Shown here piece after piece: positions 7,628 through 15,948 of a stretch of DNA of 40,308 bases. Position 1 is the stretch's first letter; each line of letters begins with the position of its first letter. Under the pieces are notes generated by a model. That model had not been told where the DNA came from. It saw only the letters and a program-made list of their open reading frames with translations, and searched no databases. Source of the DNA: Spirochaetaceae bacterium (lineage in GTDB: Bacteria > Spirochaetota > Spirochaetia > Treponematales > Breznakiellaceae); assembly GCA_031257255.1 (NCBI GenBank), contig JAIROZ010000147.1:1-40308 (forward strand), in the 5' to 3' direction. Both the position numbers and the translations under genes were made by a program.

Positions 7628-8254
7628 CTACCGTATTTGAAACGCAACAGGGTATCGGTAGCGGACGGCAACAGGCTCGCCATTGGCAAGCGCCGGTTTG
7701 CCGCGTTTGCCGGTAAATGCCTTTACCGCCGCCTCGCCAAAGCCATGCCCCTCCGGCGTCTCCTTTAACACACGCACCTGCCGCACATAGCCTTCGCGGT
7801 CAACAAAAATCTCAAGGTAGACCTTGCCTACGAGCCCGGCACGGAGCGCTATTGGCGGATATATAGTGGAACGCCTTATCGACATATCATCAAATTGAGG
7901 GAGTGTGGAAACCTCGCTCTGTCCCAGATAGTTCTCGGCATCCCCTTCGCTTGCCGCGTCCTCCTGCTTGACCAAATCGGGCGTCTCCTCAGTTTCCACA
8001 ATGTTTTCGGCAACAGCCTCGGAGACCCGCTGCTCTATCGCCGGGGGCGGCGGCTTTTCAATCTGAATGTCCGCCAACTTTACAACCTGCGCCCGTTCCT
8101 CGCCTTTTTGAACTACAGTCTCCACAGAAAATACAAGCAAAAAAAGCAGCGCAATATGGGCGAGCGCTACAAGAACAAAAATAAATGTACGCGAAGGCGG
8201 CTGTTTGCCCCGCTGTCCGTCCGCCGCCTGCTTTTTGTTACGCTCAGTCTTCAC
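7628..8254 (-). CDS. tonB: TonB-family energy transducer
   Basis: This 208-residue protein has a cytoplasmic basic N-terminus and one membrane helix (FIFVLVALAHIALLFLLVF) that contains the conserved His. An acidic and proline-rich spacer (KPPPPAIEQ, ETEETPD) follows. The C-terminal TonB domain starts about residue 130, with YPPIALRAGLVGKVYLEIFVD and ending RYRYPVAFQI. The start is GTG, 9 bases after AAGGA, which lies inside the exbD2 end. It couples the proton gradient used by ExbB/ExbD to outer-membrane receptors; none is encoded in this window. Confidence 0.92.
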   Translation of the reverse strand: MKTERNKKQAADGQRGKQPPSRTFIFVLVALAHIALLFLLVFSVETVVQKGEERAQVVKLADIQIEKPPPPAIEQRVSEAVAENIVETEETPDLVKQEDAASEGDAENYLGQSEVSTLPQFDDMSIRRSTIYPPIALRAGLVGKVYLEIFVDREGYVRQVRVLKETPEGHGFGEAAVKAFTGKRGKPALANGEPVAVRYRYPVAFQIR

Positions 8255-8256
8255 CG

Positions 8257-8658
8257 CTAGTCATCCTTTACCACAAACGATACAACGCGGTACTCAAGCA
8301 ACTGCATTATCGAAAGTACTTTGTTGACATTTTCAAACGGCGTATTTCTGTCGGCGATAATGTGAACGCGGGTTGCCGGAGCGGTGCGGTATAAATCGGC
8401 AATTACATCTTCGACAAGTTCAAGGTCGGCGCTCTCGCCGTCAAGAAATACGCTGCCTTCTTTGTTTATCCAGATTTCCAGATTTTTGCGCTCGCTTACA
8501 CGCTGAACGGCATCCCGCGCTTCGGGATAGTCAACTTTTATTTCTTTGCGGTAATTGATAAGAGAAACAAGCATAATAAAAATGAGAAGCAGGAACGCCA
8601 CATCGCTCATCGCGTTCATCGGAATTACCGTCATCTTTTTTCCGCGCTTGATATTCAT
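8257..8658 (-). CDS. exbD: Biopolymer transport protein ExbD/TolR (second copy)
   Basis: The protein has 133 residues. The N-terminus KKMTVIPMNAMSDVAFLLLIFIMLVS holds the single membrane helix with the essential Asp (SDVAFLLLIF), followed by a periplasmic domain with LEIWINKEGSVFLDG and RVHIIADRNTPFENV. The ATG overlaps the stop of the first exbD (ATGA, 4 bases), so translation is coupled. It forms the proton channel and force-transmission unit with ExbB and TonB. Two non-identical ExbD proteins suggest a heteromeric ring or TolR-like specialisation. Confidence 0.93.
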   Translation of the reverse strand: MNIKRGKKMTVIPMNAMSDVAFLLLIFIMLVSLINYRKEIKVDYPEARDAVQRVSERKNLEIWINKEGSVFLDGESADLELVEDVIADLYRTAPATRVHIIADRNTPFENVNKVLSIMQLLEYRVVSFVVKDD

Positions 8659-9068
8659 AATTCGCTGTCCTCCGGTTTTTCTATGCGGAACGAAAATGAA
8701 TCAACATTCAGATTTTCTGCCATCTCTACAAACGATACAACATTCTGCCAGGGCGCTTTTGGAGATATTATTAGCATTAAAGCGAGGTTCGGAGAAGCGT
8801 TTACCGCGCTTCTTATATCAACTTCCGCGTCACGCATTGAACGCGGTTCTCCATTGAATAAAACATTCCCGCTCTCGTCTAATTGATAGCGGAGTACATC
8901 ATCTTTTTTTACAAGGCGCGTTGAATCTTTGGCGGGCAGGTTCATTAAAAAGCCTTTGTTTATATTAAAGCCCGCAATAACAATAAAATAAATGATGAGC
9001 AAAAACGCGATGTCGCTGGTCGCGCTTGATTCGGGAAAGATTCTTTTTTTACGCCGCTTTATTTTCAT
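8655..9068 (-). CDS. exbD: Biopolymer transport protein ExbD/TolR (first copy)
   Basis: The protein has 137 residues. The N-terminus is basic (KIKRRKKRIFPESSATSD). The membrane helix contains SDIAFLLIIYFIVIAG with the proton-carrying Asp, and the periplasmic domain includes RYQLDESGNVLFNG. Sequence identity with the second ExbD is low outside the helix, so this is not a recent duplication. It follows the exbB stop by 9 bases and overlaps the second exbD by 4 bases. Confidence 0.92.
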   Translation of the reverse strand: MKIKRRKKRIFPESSATSDIAFLLIIYFIVIAGFNINKGFLMNLPAKDSTRLVKKDDVLRYQLDESGNVLFNGEPRSMRDAEVDIRSAVNASPNLALMLIISPKAPWQNVVSFVEMAENLNVDSFSFRIEKPEDSEL

Positions 9069-9077
9069 TATGAATTA

Positions 9078-9722
9078 TTACGCGCCGGCGGCACCGGAAT
9101 TAACTGTATTTGTTACGGCAAACTGAGTGATAATTTCGGAACAGGCTTTTTCGGTGTCTGCGGCGAATTTATCAACGATGTGTGTAAGAAACGAGGAGGC
9201 AACCATTGCTATAATAGCGATGATAAGCCCGAAAACTGTTGTAATGAGCGCTTCGTAGATGCCGCCGGCGACTATTTGCGCGTTTACTTCGGTGGCTTCC
9301 GCTATCGACTTAAATGCGCCAATCATCCCGCTTACAGTGCCTAAAAACCCCGTTATAGGGGCAAGCGAGCCTAACGCCGTTAAAAAGTCAAAGCCGTTTT
9401 CCATGCGGGTAATTACGGCGGCGCTCTCGCTTTCGGCGGCTTTTTCCATTATATGCTCGCCTAAATGCGCGTTTTCCAAAAGGCGTCCCATTATCGGCGC
9501 AGCCATACGCCGCGCCTTGCGGTCTCCCACCAGCGCCTTTGCGCCTTGTATATCATTTTTTTTGATACATTCCAATATGGCATCTTCCAAGTCGCTTACC
9601 CGGAGGTTGTGATAAAATAAATATATCACTCTCTCTATAGCGATGCTTACAGTCGCTATAGAAAACAACAGAAGGGGCCACATAAAAAATCCGCCCATCT
9701 TAAAAAATGTAAATAAACTCAT
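9078..9722 (-). CDS. exbB: MotA/TolQ/ExbB proton-channel family protein
   Basis: The protein has 214 residues. The first helix is near the N-terminus (FFMWPLLLFSIATVSIAIERVIYLF). The conserved ExbB core follows: FLTALGSLAPITGFLGTVSGMIGAFKSI and YEALITTVFGLIIAIIAMVASSFLTHIVD, the second and third helices with channel-lining Thr residues. AAGGA lies upstream of the ATG. With the two ExbD proteins it forms the inner-membrane motor for TonB. It lies 36 bases downstream of the lipoprotein gene. Confidence 0.94.
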   Translation of the reverse strand: MSLFTFFKMGGFFMWPLLLFSIATVSIAIERVIYLFYHNLRVSDLEDAILECIKKNDIQGAKALVGDRKARRMAAPIMGRLLENAHLGEHIMEKAAESESAAVITRMENGFDFLTALGSLAPITGFLGTVSGMIGAFKSIAEATEVNAQIVAGGIYEALITTVFGLIIAIIAMVASSFLTHIVDKFAADTEKACSEIITQFAVTNTVNSGAAGA

Positions 9723-9758
9723 TATATATTCCTTTTGCCGTGTAAGAGGCGCTAAAAA

Positions 9759-10625
9759 TCAGCGCATTCCTAAAATTTCCGGCAGTTCATCCCATATATA
9801 TTTTAGATATATCCAGTCAAGCGCTTCGTCCCAGTCGCGCCATAGCGCCCCGCTGTCGCGGAAGCGGCGCATATATTCCGGGAATATAAGCGAGGTATAA
9901 TCAGCGTTCCAAAATACATCCTCGCCCCATTCATATTTTATGCCGCCTTTATTTTCGTTTATCAAATTTTTATACATATCCGGGCGATTCTTTGCGGGGC
10001 TTATTTCCGGAAGGAGCACCGGCTTCCAGTATGCGTCAAATTTTTCCCGCGTCCGCAAATTGCCTTCTTCCGCTTTAAGCGTAAATTCACCGCCTTCTTT
10101 CTTCATCCAGGCAACAAGCGCGTCTATCCGTTCCTCGCGCCGGCGCAGTTCCACAAGAGCGCGTTCACCCTCAAGCCGCGTAGCCCCTCTCCGTACAGCG
10201 CCCGCTCTTATATTCACCGTTTCGATATATGTCCCCAGTTTGATAGACGCGGACTTTGCGTCTTCTAACGGAGTATATACTCCTTCCGCGTATACATCGT
10301 AGAAAACTTCGTTCCAGCCGCCGTACGAGGCGCTTAAAAGCCGCGCACCCGTTATCGAAAAACGCCCGCCATCGCCCGGCATCCCTCCATACAGTTTGAT
10401 GGCGGGAAGCCGCTTATTTTGAATGACAAGCGCTTTTTCTCCATTTTTTTTGATAATGGGAGTAACAGAGGTATATTGGGAAACGGACGCCGCCGCGCCG
10501 GCTTTTTTTTCGGCAAAAGCGCTTCCGTCCAAAATCCGCCCCGCGCCCTCGGTTATTGAAACGCAGGAGGCAAGGGCTAACGCCGCCAAAAATAAAACGC
10601 CCTCGCCGGACTTTCGCAGGTTCAT
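9759..10625 (-). CDS. Hypothetical lipoprotein at the head of the tonB set
   Basis: The protein has 288 residues. A signal sequence ends in the lipobox ALASC at about residue 21. The mature part has no domain I recognise. It has a predicted beta-rich first half (RFSITGARLLSASYGGWNEVFYDVYAEGVY), a charged helix (LVELRRREERIDALVAWMKK) and an aromatic-rich C-terminus with several Trp residues (ALWRDWDEALDWIYLKYIW). Its position suggests a role in TonB-dependent transport. No Shine-Dalgarno is visible; TATACT (10632-10637) lies 6 bases before the ATG, so the message may be leaderless. Confidence 0.75.
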   Translation of the reverse strand: MNLRKSGEGVLFLAALALASCVSITEGAGRILDGSAFAEKKAGAAASVSQYTSVTPIIKKNGEKALVIQNKRLPAIKLYGGMPGDGGRFSITGARLLSASYGGWNEVFYDVYAEGVYTPLEDAKSASIKLGTYIETVNIRAGAVRRGATRLEGERALVELRRREERIDALVAWMKKEGGEFTLKAEEGNLRTREKFDAYWKPVLLPEISPAKNRPDMYKNLINENKGGIKYEWGEDVFWNADYTSLIFPEYMRRFRDSGALWRDWDEALDWIYLKYIWDELPEILGMR

Positions 10626-10631
10626 AAACGC

Positions 10632-10637
10632 AGTATA
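10632..10637 (-). promoter_or_regulatory. Possible -10 box placing the start site at the lipoprotein ATG
   Basis: On the minus strand TATACT ends 6 bases before the ATG at 10625, and no Shine-Dalgarno is present. No good -35 box is seen at 16-18 bases, so the support is modest. Confidence 0.35.
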
Positions 10638-10686
10638 CAGGAAAAGAACTCAAGGCGGGTAGAGGGCGCGGCTGTGGAGAGCCCCC

Positions 10687-10715
10687 TTGTCAAACAAAAC
10701 ACTATTTTTTAGCAT
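10687..10715 (+). promoter_or_regulatory. Candidate promoter of the als operon
   Basis: TTGTCA (10687-10692), a 17-base spacer, and TAGCAT (10710-10715). The short hairpin GGCT-AGCC just before the -35 box could be an operator, but no alsR-type repressor gene is in the window. Confidence 0.4.
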
Positions 10716-10747
10716 AACAACAATCTTTTACATCTTTTGGAGGAAAA

Positions 10748-11695
10748 ATGAAGAAAAGAATTTTTGCGGCGCTGTTTGCGGCGTTTGCATTTGCGGCGGT
10801 ATTTACCGCAGTTTCGGCATCTTGTAAAAAAGAGCAGCCGAATGAGTATGCGGTGGTTATTAAAACGCTTGCTTCTCCGTTCTGGCGCGGTATTCAGGAA
10901 GGCGTCGAGGGTAAGGCAAAAGAACTCGGCATCAAAGTAGACGTTTACGCGGCGAATTCAGAGGACGACATTGAAGGTCAGGTTCAACTGCTCGAAAATT
11001 GCATTTCCAAGGGCTACAAGGTAATCGGTGTTTCGCCGATTTCGCCGGTAAACCTTAATGCTGTCATCGCGCAGGCAGCCAAAAAAGGCGTCTATGTTAT
11101 TAACATTGACGAAATGGTAAATCTTGAAAACCTTAAATCGCAGGGCGGCGCTGTGCAGGGCTTTTGCGCAACGGACAATGTTGAGGTAGGGCGCATCGGC
11201 GCGGGTTACATCGTTAGCCTGCTTCCCGGCGGCGGACAGGTTGCCATTATCGAAGGCATGGCGGGCAATAAATCCGGCGAAGACCGCAAAAACGGCGCTG
11301 CCGAAGCGTTTAGAAATGCGAGCGGTTTTGAAATTGCCGCAAGCCAAGCGGCGGATTGGGACAGAACCAAGGCTTTTGATGTGGCAAACAGCATTATCAC
11401 GCGCTTCCCGGACATTAAAGGGATTTACTGCTGCAACGACACAATGGCGATGGGCGCTTTGGAAGCGGTAAAACGCTCAGGCAAAACGATTATTGTTGTA
11501 GGCACGGACGGAAACGAAGATGCGGTTCTGTCGGTAAAGGCGGGCGAACTTGCCGCAACGGTCGCTCAGGATACACGGGGCATAGGCGGAATAGGTGTTC
11601 AACTTATGTATGATACATACAAGAACAAACCGAAAATCGACCCCAATGCCGAAGTGCCTTTTGTCGGCGCTAAAGCGCAACTTGTAACAAAGTAA
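10748..11695 (+). CDS. alsB: D-allose ABC transporter substrate-binding protein AlsB
   Basis: This 315-residue protein has a signal sequence with a probable lipobox (SASC near residue 26). It follows the E. coli AlsB pattern closely from EYAVVIKTLASPFWRGIQEG through NVEVGRIGAGYI, QVAIIEGMAGNKSGEDRKNG, ASQAADWDRTKAFDVA, IYCCNDTMAMG and VVGTDGNEDA. This is much nearer to AlsB than to RbsB. A strong GGAGG lies before the ATG. It captures sugar at the cell surface for AlsA/AlsC. The following alsACEK genes make D-allose, or possibly the related D-allulose or ribose, the expected ligand. Confidence 0.9.
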   Translation: MKKRIFAALFAAFAFAAVFTAVSASCKKEQPNEYAVVIKTLASPFWRGIQEGVEGKAKELGIKVDVYAANSEDDIEGQVQLLENCISKGYKVIGVSPISPVNLNAVIAQAAKKGVYVINIDEMVNLENLKSQGGAVQGFCATDNVEVGRIGAGYIVSLLPGGGQVAIIEGMAGNKSGEDRKNGAAEAFRNASGFEIAASQAADWDRTKAFDVANSIITRFPDIKGIYCCNDTMAMGALEAVKRSGKTIIVVGTDGNEDAVLSVKAGELAATVAQDTRGIGGIGVQLMYDTYKNKPKIDPNAEVPFVGAKAQLVTK

Positions 11696-11702
11696 CGCGC
11701 AA

Positions 11703-11738
11703 GCCCGCGCTTGACAGAACCGGCGCGGGCAAATTTTT
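11703..11738 (+). terminator. Intercistronic hairpin between alsB and alsA
   Basis: GCCCGCGC (11703-11710) and GCGCGGGC (11723-11730) form a perfect 8-bp G+C stem, followed by AAATTTTT. It is terminator-like but sits inside the operon, so partial termination or protection of the alsB message is likely; binding-protein genes are often expressed above their transporter genes. Confidence 0.65.
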
Positions 11739-11741
11739 AAT

Positions 11742-13280
11742 ATGGCAAAAATCACACCACTTTTGGAAATGCGGAATATCCGCAAGGAATTCCCCGGAGT
11801 TACCGCGCTCAATAATGTCAATTTTGATGTACTACCCGGCGAAGTACATATCTTGTGCGGAGAGAACGGCGCGGGGAAGTCAACACTGATGAAGATACTG
11901 AGCGGCGCGTATCAGCCGACAGACGGACATCTTGTAATTGACGGCAAAGAATACCGTTCCCTTACCCCCCGTGAATCATCGCAGGCGGGCATCAGCATAA
12001 TATATCAGGAACTTAGCGTTATCAGCGAACTTTCGATAGCGGAAAACATTTTTTTAGGACGCCTTGCGGAGAAAAAATTTCTGGGACTTAATGTTGTTGA
12101 CGGCGCGGCAATGCGAAAGAAAACATCGGAACTTCTTGCCCGCGTAGGACTTAACAAAAAGCCGGACACGCTTGTCGGCAGCCTTTCGATACCGGAAAAA
12201 CAACTCGTGGAAATAGCAAAGGCTGTCGCGTTTGACGCAAAAGTAATTATTATGGACGAGCCCACATCGTCCCTTACAGAAAACGAAGTAGAAAAATTGT
12301 TTCTGATAATCCGCGCGCTTCAAAACGAAGGACGCGGAATCATATATATTTCGCACCGGCTTTCGGAACTAAAAAAAATCGGCAGCCGCGTTTCGGTACT
12401 CAAAGACGGACAATATGTAGGCACAAGGAATATCGCGTCTATTACCGAAGACGAAATTATTACTATGATGGTAGGACGGAGCATAAATGAGCGCTATAAT
12501 TTGGAACCGGTATTAAAGCAGGGCGAGCCTATTTTTGAAGTTTCGCATTTTACCCGCAAAGATAAAAAAGCGTTTGATATTTCATTCAGTTTGTATAAAG
12601 GCGAAGTGCTGGGATTTTCGGGGCTTATCGGCGCGGGCAGGTCGGAATTGATGAACGCAATTTACGGCGCGGAAAAAAAAGAAAGCGGCGTTCTGTATAT
12701 AAATGGAAAAGAAGCGCATATAACGAACACCTATGACGCTGTAAAACAGGGCATAGCGCTCTTAACAGAAAACAGGCGTGAAACAGGCTTCCTCAAAAAT
12801 TTTTCAATAAAAAATAATATATCAATAGCGAGTTATTTAAAAAATTCAAAATGGGGCGGTCTTTACGGGCTTGTAAACAAGGATTACGAAAAAAAAATAT
12901 CAGAGGAGCAAAAGGAAGCGCTTAGTATTAAATGCGCATCTGTCGAGCAAAACATTACAAACCTTTCCGGCGGCAATCAGCAAAAAGTGATACTTGGAAA
13001 ATGGATTGCCAGTATGCCGCGCATCATTATTTTTGACGAACCGACAAAAGGAATAGATGTAGGCACAAAATCGGAAATATATAAACTTCTGCGCCGGCTT
13101 GCGTCCGAAAATATCGGCGTTATTGTTGTATCATCAGAAATGCCGGAACTTCTTGCCGTCTGTGACAGAATCATTGTATTTTCGGGCGGCAGGATTTCTG
13201 GAGAATTCAACGGGCGCGAAGCAACGGAAGAAATGCTGTTAAAGGCGGCAACCGCAAAAACAGGAGAGAACGCGGCATGA
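11742..13280 (+). CDS. alsA: D-allose ABC transporter ATP-binding protein AlsA
   Basis: This 512-residue protein has two nucleotide-binding domains in tandem, typical of monosaccharide transporters. The first has Walker A GENGAGKST, Walker B VIIMDEPTSSL and signature LSIPEKQLVEIAKA. The second has a degenerate Walker A (GLIGAGRSE), a canonical signature LSGGNQQKV and Walker B IIIFDEPTKGIDVG. It powers sugar import through AlsC. No clear Shine-Dalgarno precedes the ATG, which lies directly after the intercistronic hairpin, so translation may be limited or depend on the hairpin. Its 3' end overlaps alsC by 4 bases. Confidence 0.92.
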   Translation: MAKITPLLEMRNIRKEFPGVTALNNVNFDVLPGEVHILCGENGAGKSTLMKILSGAYQPTDGHLVIDGKEYRSLTPRESSQAGISIIYQELSVISELSIAENIFLGRLAEKKFLGLNVVDGAAMRKKTSELLARVGLNKKPDTLVGSLSIPEKQLVEIAKAVAFDAKVIIMDEPTSSLTENEVEKLFLIIRALQNEGRGIIYISHRLSELKKIGSRVSVLKDGQYVGTRNIASITEDEIITMMVGRSINERYNLEPVLKQGEPIFEVSHFTRKDKKAFDISFSLYKGEVLGFSGLIGAGRSELMNAIYGAEKKESGVLYINGKEAHITNTYDAVKQGIALLTENRRETGFLKNFSIKNNISIASYLKNSKWGGLYGLVNKDYEKKISEEQKEALSIKCASVEQNITNLSGGNQQKVILGKWIASMPRIIIFDEPTKGIDVGTKSEIYKLLRRLASENIGVIVVSSEMPELLAVCDRIIVFSGGRISGEFNGREATEEMLLKAATAKTGENAA

Positions 13281-14245
13281 AAAACAATAAATTCAAATTT
13301 CAACAATTTTGGGACAAGTACTCTACGGGAGCTATTGTGGCGCTTATGGTGCTTGTATTCGGCATATTGGAACCCTCATCGTTTCTTAAATTCGACAACC
13401 TGATAAAAATTACCGAGCAAAGTTCTATAACGATTTTGCTTGCCTGCGGTGAATTCTTTGCGATACTGCTTGCCGGAATAGACCTTTCGGTAGGCTCCGT
13501 AATGGCGCTTTCCGGCGTTGTTACCGCAAAATTCCTTGTGGCGGGATTCCATCCGGTTATTGCCGTACTGCTCGGTGTTGTCGTGCTGGGCGCTCTTTTG
13601 GGCGCTCTTAACGGCGCTCTGGTTAATGTTACAGGGCTGCCGCCTTTTATCATTACGCTGGGCACTCAACTTGTATTCCGCGGCGTTACAATGATAGCCT
13701 CGAACAGGCAGGCGGTTGCCGGAGTGCCGGGCGCGTATTCGCGGTTCATTGCCGGGCATACACTGTTTATTATTCCCAATCCGTTTATTATCGCGGCGCT
13801 TGCGGCGGCGGTGCTTACATTTTTTTCGCTAAAAACAAAAGCGGGACGCAACATTTACGCGATAGGCGGCAATGCTCAGGCGGCGTGGTTTGCCGGCATA
13901 AACATAAAAGTACATACCTTGCTTGCGTTTATTATTTCCGGTATATGTTCCTCGCTTGCCGGAATGGTAAATGTTGCGCGGCTTTCCGCCGCCGAACCTA
14001 ACGCCGGCACAGGCTACGAAACCTACGCGATAGCCGCCGTTATTATTGGAGGCACGAGTTTCTTTGGCGGGCAGGGCGTAATACCAAAGGTTGTAGTAGG
14101 CGGCATTATTATAGGCGTTATCAACAACGGATTAAATATGATAGGACTTTCATCATTCTATCAGCAGATAGCAATGGGCTCTATGATAATTATCGCGGTA
14201 ACGCTTGACCGCTTTTTTGGGGCAAGCAGTAAGATGGCAAAATAG
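13277..14245 (+). CDS. alsC: D-allose ABC transporter permease AlsC
   Basis: This 322-residue permease of the RbsC/AraH/AlsC family has about nine to ten membrane segments. Conserved features include LLAGIDLSVGSVMALSGV, the GxG-rich region LGALNGALVNVTGLPPFIITLGT, and AVIIGGTSFFGGQGV near the C-terminal end. The ATG overlaps the alsA stop by 4 bases, so the two proteins are made in step. It forms a homodimeric channel with AlsA. Confidence 0.92.
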   Translation: MKNNKFKFQQFWDKYSTGAIVALMVLVFGILEPSSFLKFDNLIKITEQSSITILLACGEFFAILLAGIDLSVGSVMALSGVVTAKFLVAGFHPVIAVLLGVVVLGALLGALNGALVNVTGLPPFIITLGTQLVFRGVTMIASNRQAVAGVPGAYSRFIAGHTLFIIPNPFIIAALAAAVLTFFSLKTKAGRNIYAIGGNAQAAWFAGINIKVHTLLAFIISGICSSLAGMVNVARLSAAEPNAGTGYETYAIAAVIIGGTSFFGGQGVIPKVVVGGIIIGVINNGLNMIGLSSFYQQIAMGSMIIIAVTLDRFFGASSKMAK

Positions 14246-14253
14246 GAGTATAT

Positions 14254-14931
14254 ATGAAACCTGAATTTTCAATTTCACTTATGTGTATTGATTATCTTAA
14301 CATTAAAGAACAAGTACAAATTTTGAATACAAAGGCAGATTATTATCATATTGATATTATGGACGGGCATTTCTGCAAGAACATTACGCTTTCGCCCGAT
14401 TTTATGCGTTCTGTAAAAAAGATTGCCCGCCTTCCGTTTGATGTTCATCTTATGGTGGAATATCCGAACGATTTTATTGACCTTGTACGGGACGCCGGCG
14501 CGGATATTATTTCGCCTCATGCGGAAACCATCAATACGGATGCTTTTCGTGTAATAAACAAAATTAAATCGCTTGGCGCTAAAGCGGGCGTGGTGCTTAA
14601 TCCGGCAACTCCGCTGGAATATATCAAACATTATGCCGGGCGTCTCGACCTTATTACAATAATGACAGTTGATGTGGGATATGCCGGGCAAAAATTCATT
14701 CCTGAAATGCTTGATAAAATACGGCAGTGCAAAGAATGGAAAGCAAAGTATGGCTGGAATTACAAAATTTCGATAGACGGCTCGTGCAATGCTTCAACTT
14801 TCAAAATGCTTCAGGATGCGGGCGCGGAAATATACATACTCGGCACATCCGGGCTTTTCGCGCTGGACTCCAATTTGAATACGGCATGGGATAAAATGAA
14901 ACAAAATTTTGACGGACTGCATATATGCTGA
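14254..14931 (+). CDS. alsE: D-allulose-6-phosphate 3-epimerase AlsE
   Basis: This 225-residue (beta/alpha)8-barrel protein follows E. coli AlsE closely: ISLMCIDYLNIKEQ, KADYYHIDIMDGHF, PFDVHLMVEYP, TVDVGYAGQKFIPEMLDKI, SIDGSCNASTF and YILGTSGLF. Metal ligands are the His and Asp in HIDIMDGH, the His in DVHLM and the Asp in SIDGSC. The SLMCID start and the insertion pattern separate it from ribulose-phosphate 3-epimerase (Rpe). It converts D-allulose-6-phosphate to D-fructose-6-phosphate. GGAG precedes the ATG. It overlaps alsK by 7 bases. Confidence 0.92.
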   Translation: MKPEFSISLMCIDYLNIKEQVQILNTKADYYHIDIMDGHFCKNITLSPDFMRSVKKIARLPFDVHLMVEYPNDFIDLVRDAGADIISPHAETINTDAFRVINKIKSLGAKAGVVLNPATPLEYIKHYAGRLDLITIMTVDVGYAGQKFIPEMLDKIRQCKEWKAKYGWNYKISIDGSCNASTFKMLQDAGAEIYILGTSGLFALDSNLNTAWDKMKQNFDGLHIC

Positions 14932-15821
14932 CTCTCGGTTTAGACATAGGCGGTACAAATATTCGCAGCGGTTTTGTTGACGGCAATTTGCGCCTTACGG
15001 ATTTTTTAATAACAAAAACAGAAGATGTATTTGCCGCTGCTGCCGGCGGCAACGGCAAAAAACTTACCGCGTATATCGCGGAACTTGCGGCAAAGCATAG
15101 CGCAAAGCCTGATTGTGTTTCGCTGGGTGTTCCTTCAACTGTAGACAAAACAAACAGGCGCATTTGTTCAACGCCTAACATACCGGGTCTTAATGATATT
15201 CCCATTGCCGGTATGGTCGAGGAGGCGCTCAATCTTCCGTGCTATGTACAACGGGATGTATGCTTTTTGCTGCTGCACGATATATATGAGCATAAACTTT
15301 CCGGCGCGGAGGATTTTATCGCGGGCTTTTATGCCGGTACCGGTCTTGGAAACGCCATTGCGTATCAGGGAAAACTCGTTACCGGAAAGAACGGCGCGGC
15401 GGCAGAGTTGGGGCACATTCCGGTTTTGGGTAGAACCGGTATATGCGGCTGCGGGAATTCCGGCTGCATCGAACTGTATGCCTCCGGCAAGCATCTTGCC
15501 GAAATCCGGGACAGACATTATCCCGCCCTTACCATAGACGAAGCGCTGCGCCGCCATTCGCAAGAAAAGCCCATTGTTGATTTTCTGGACGCGCTTGGCG
15601 CGGCAATAGCAACGGAAATAAACATACTCGACCCAGGTCATGTTATTCTTGGCGGCGGTGTTATTTTACAAGACGGCTTTCCCCGCGCCGCGCTCGAAGA
15701 ACGCATACTCGCCCATACGCGCCGCCCATATCCCGCAAACGGTCTGGAATTTATCTACTCGCGGGAATCTCAGGAGAACGGCGTTATAGGCGCGGCGCTC
15801 TTCGCGCAAAGCAAAATGTAG
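14925..15821 (+). CDS. alsK: D-allose kinase AlsK (ROK family)
   Basis: This 298-residue ROK-family kinase has the phosphate-binding motif LGLDIGGTNIRSG at the N-terminus, ICSTPNIPGLNDIP as in AlsK proteins, and GFYAGTGLGNAI. The zinc-binding ROK signature is present (GHIPVLGRTGICGCGNSGCIE, three Cys and one His), and VILGGGVIL completes the pattern. It phosphorylates D-allose at C6. The isomerase that would turn allose-6-phosphate into allulose-6-phosphate (RpiB/AlsI) is not in this operon, so a housekeeping rpiB must serve. It is the last gene of alsBACEK. Confidence 0.85.
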   Translation: MLTLGLDIGGTNIRSGFVDGNLRLTDFLITKTEDVFAAAAGGNGKKLTAYIAELAAKHSAKPDCVSLGVPSTVDKTNRRICSTPNIPGLNDIPIAGMVEEALNLPCYVQRDVCFLLLHDIYEHKLSGAEDFIAGFYAGTGLGNAIAYQGKLVTGKNGAAAELGHIPVLGRTGICGCGNSGCIELYASGKHLAEIRDRHYPALTIDEALRRHSQEKPIVDFLDALGAAIATEINILDPGHVILGGGVILQDGFPRAALEERILAHTRRPYPANGLEFIYSRESQENGVIGAALFAQSKM

Positions 15822-15948
15822 ACTTTTGCCGGCTTAGTTCAGAAAGGGCAGGAAGGAAGAAAAGGATATGGATATTCCTTGAATATAACTGAATTTTTAC
15901 GCGGAATTACCAAGCGGTTTAGTAAAGCCTTTTAAAACACTGCTGCTT

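Noticed and set aside
10748-15821. Operon as a ribose (rbs) system
   Set aside because: AlsB, AlsE and AlsK all match the allose-specific patterns, and the epimerase and ROK kinase replace RbsK and RbsD.
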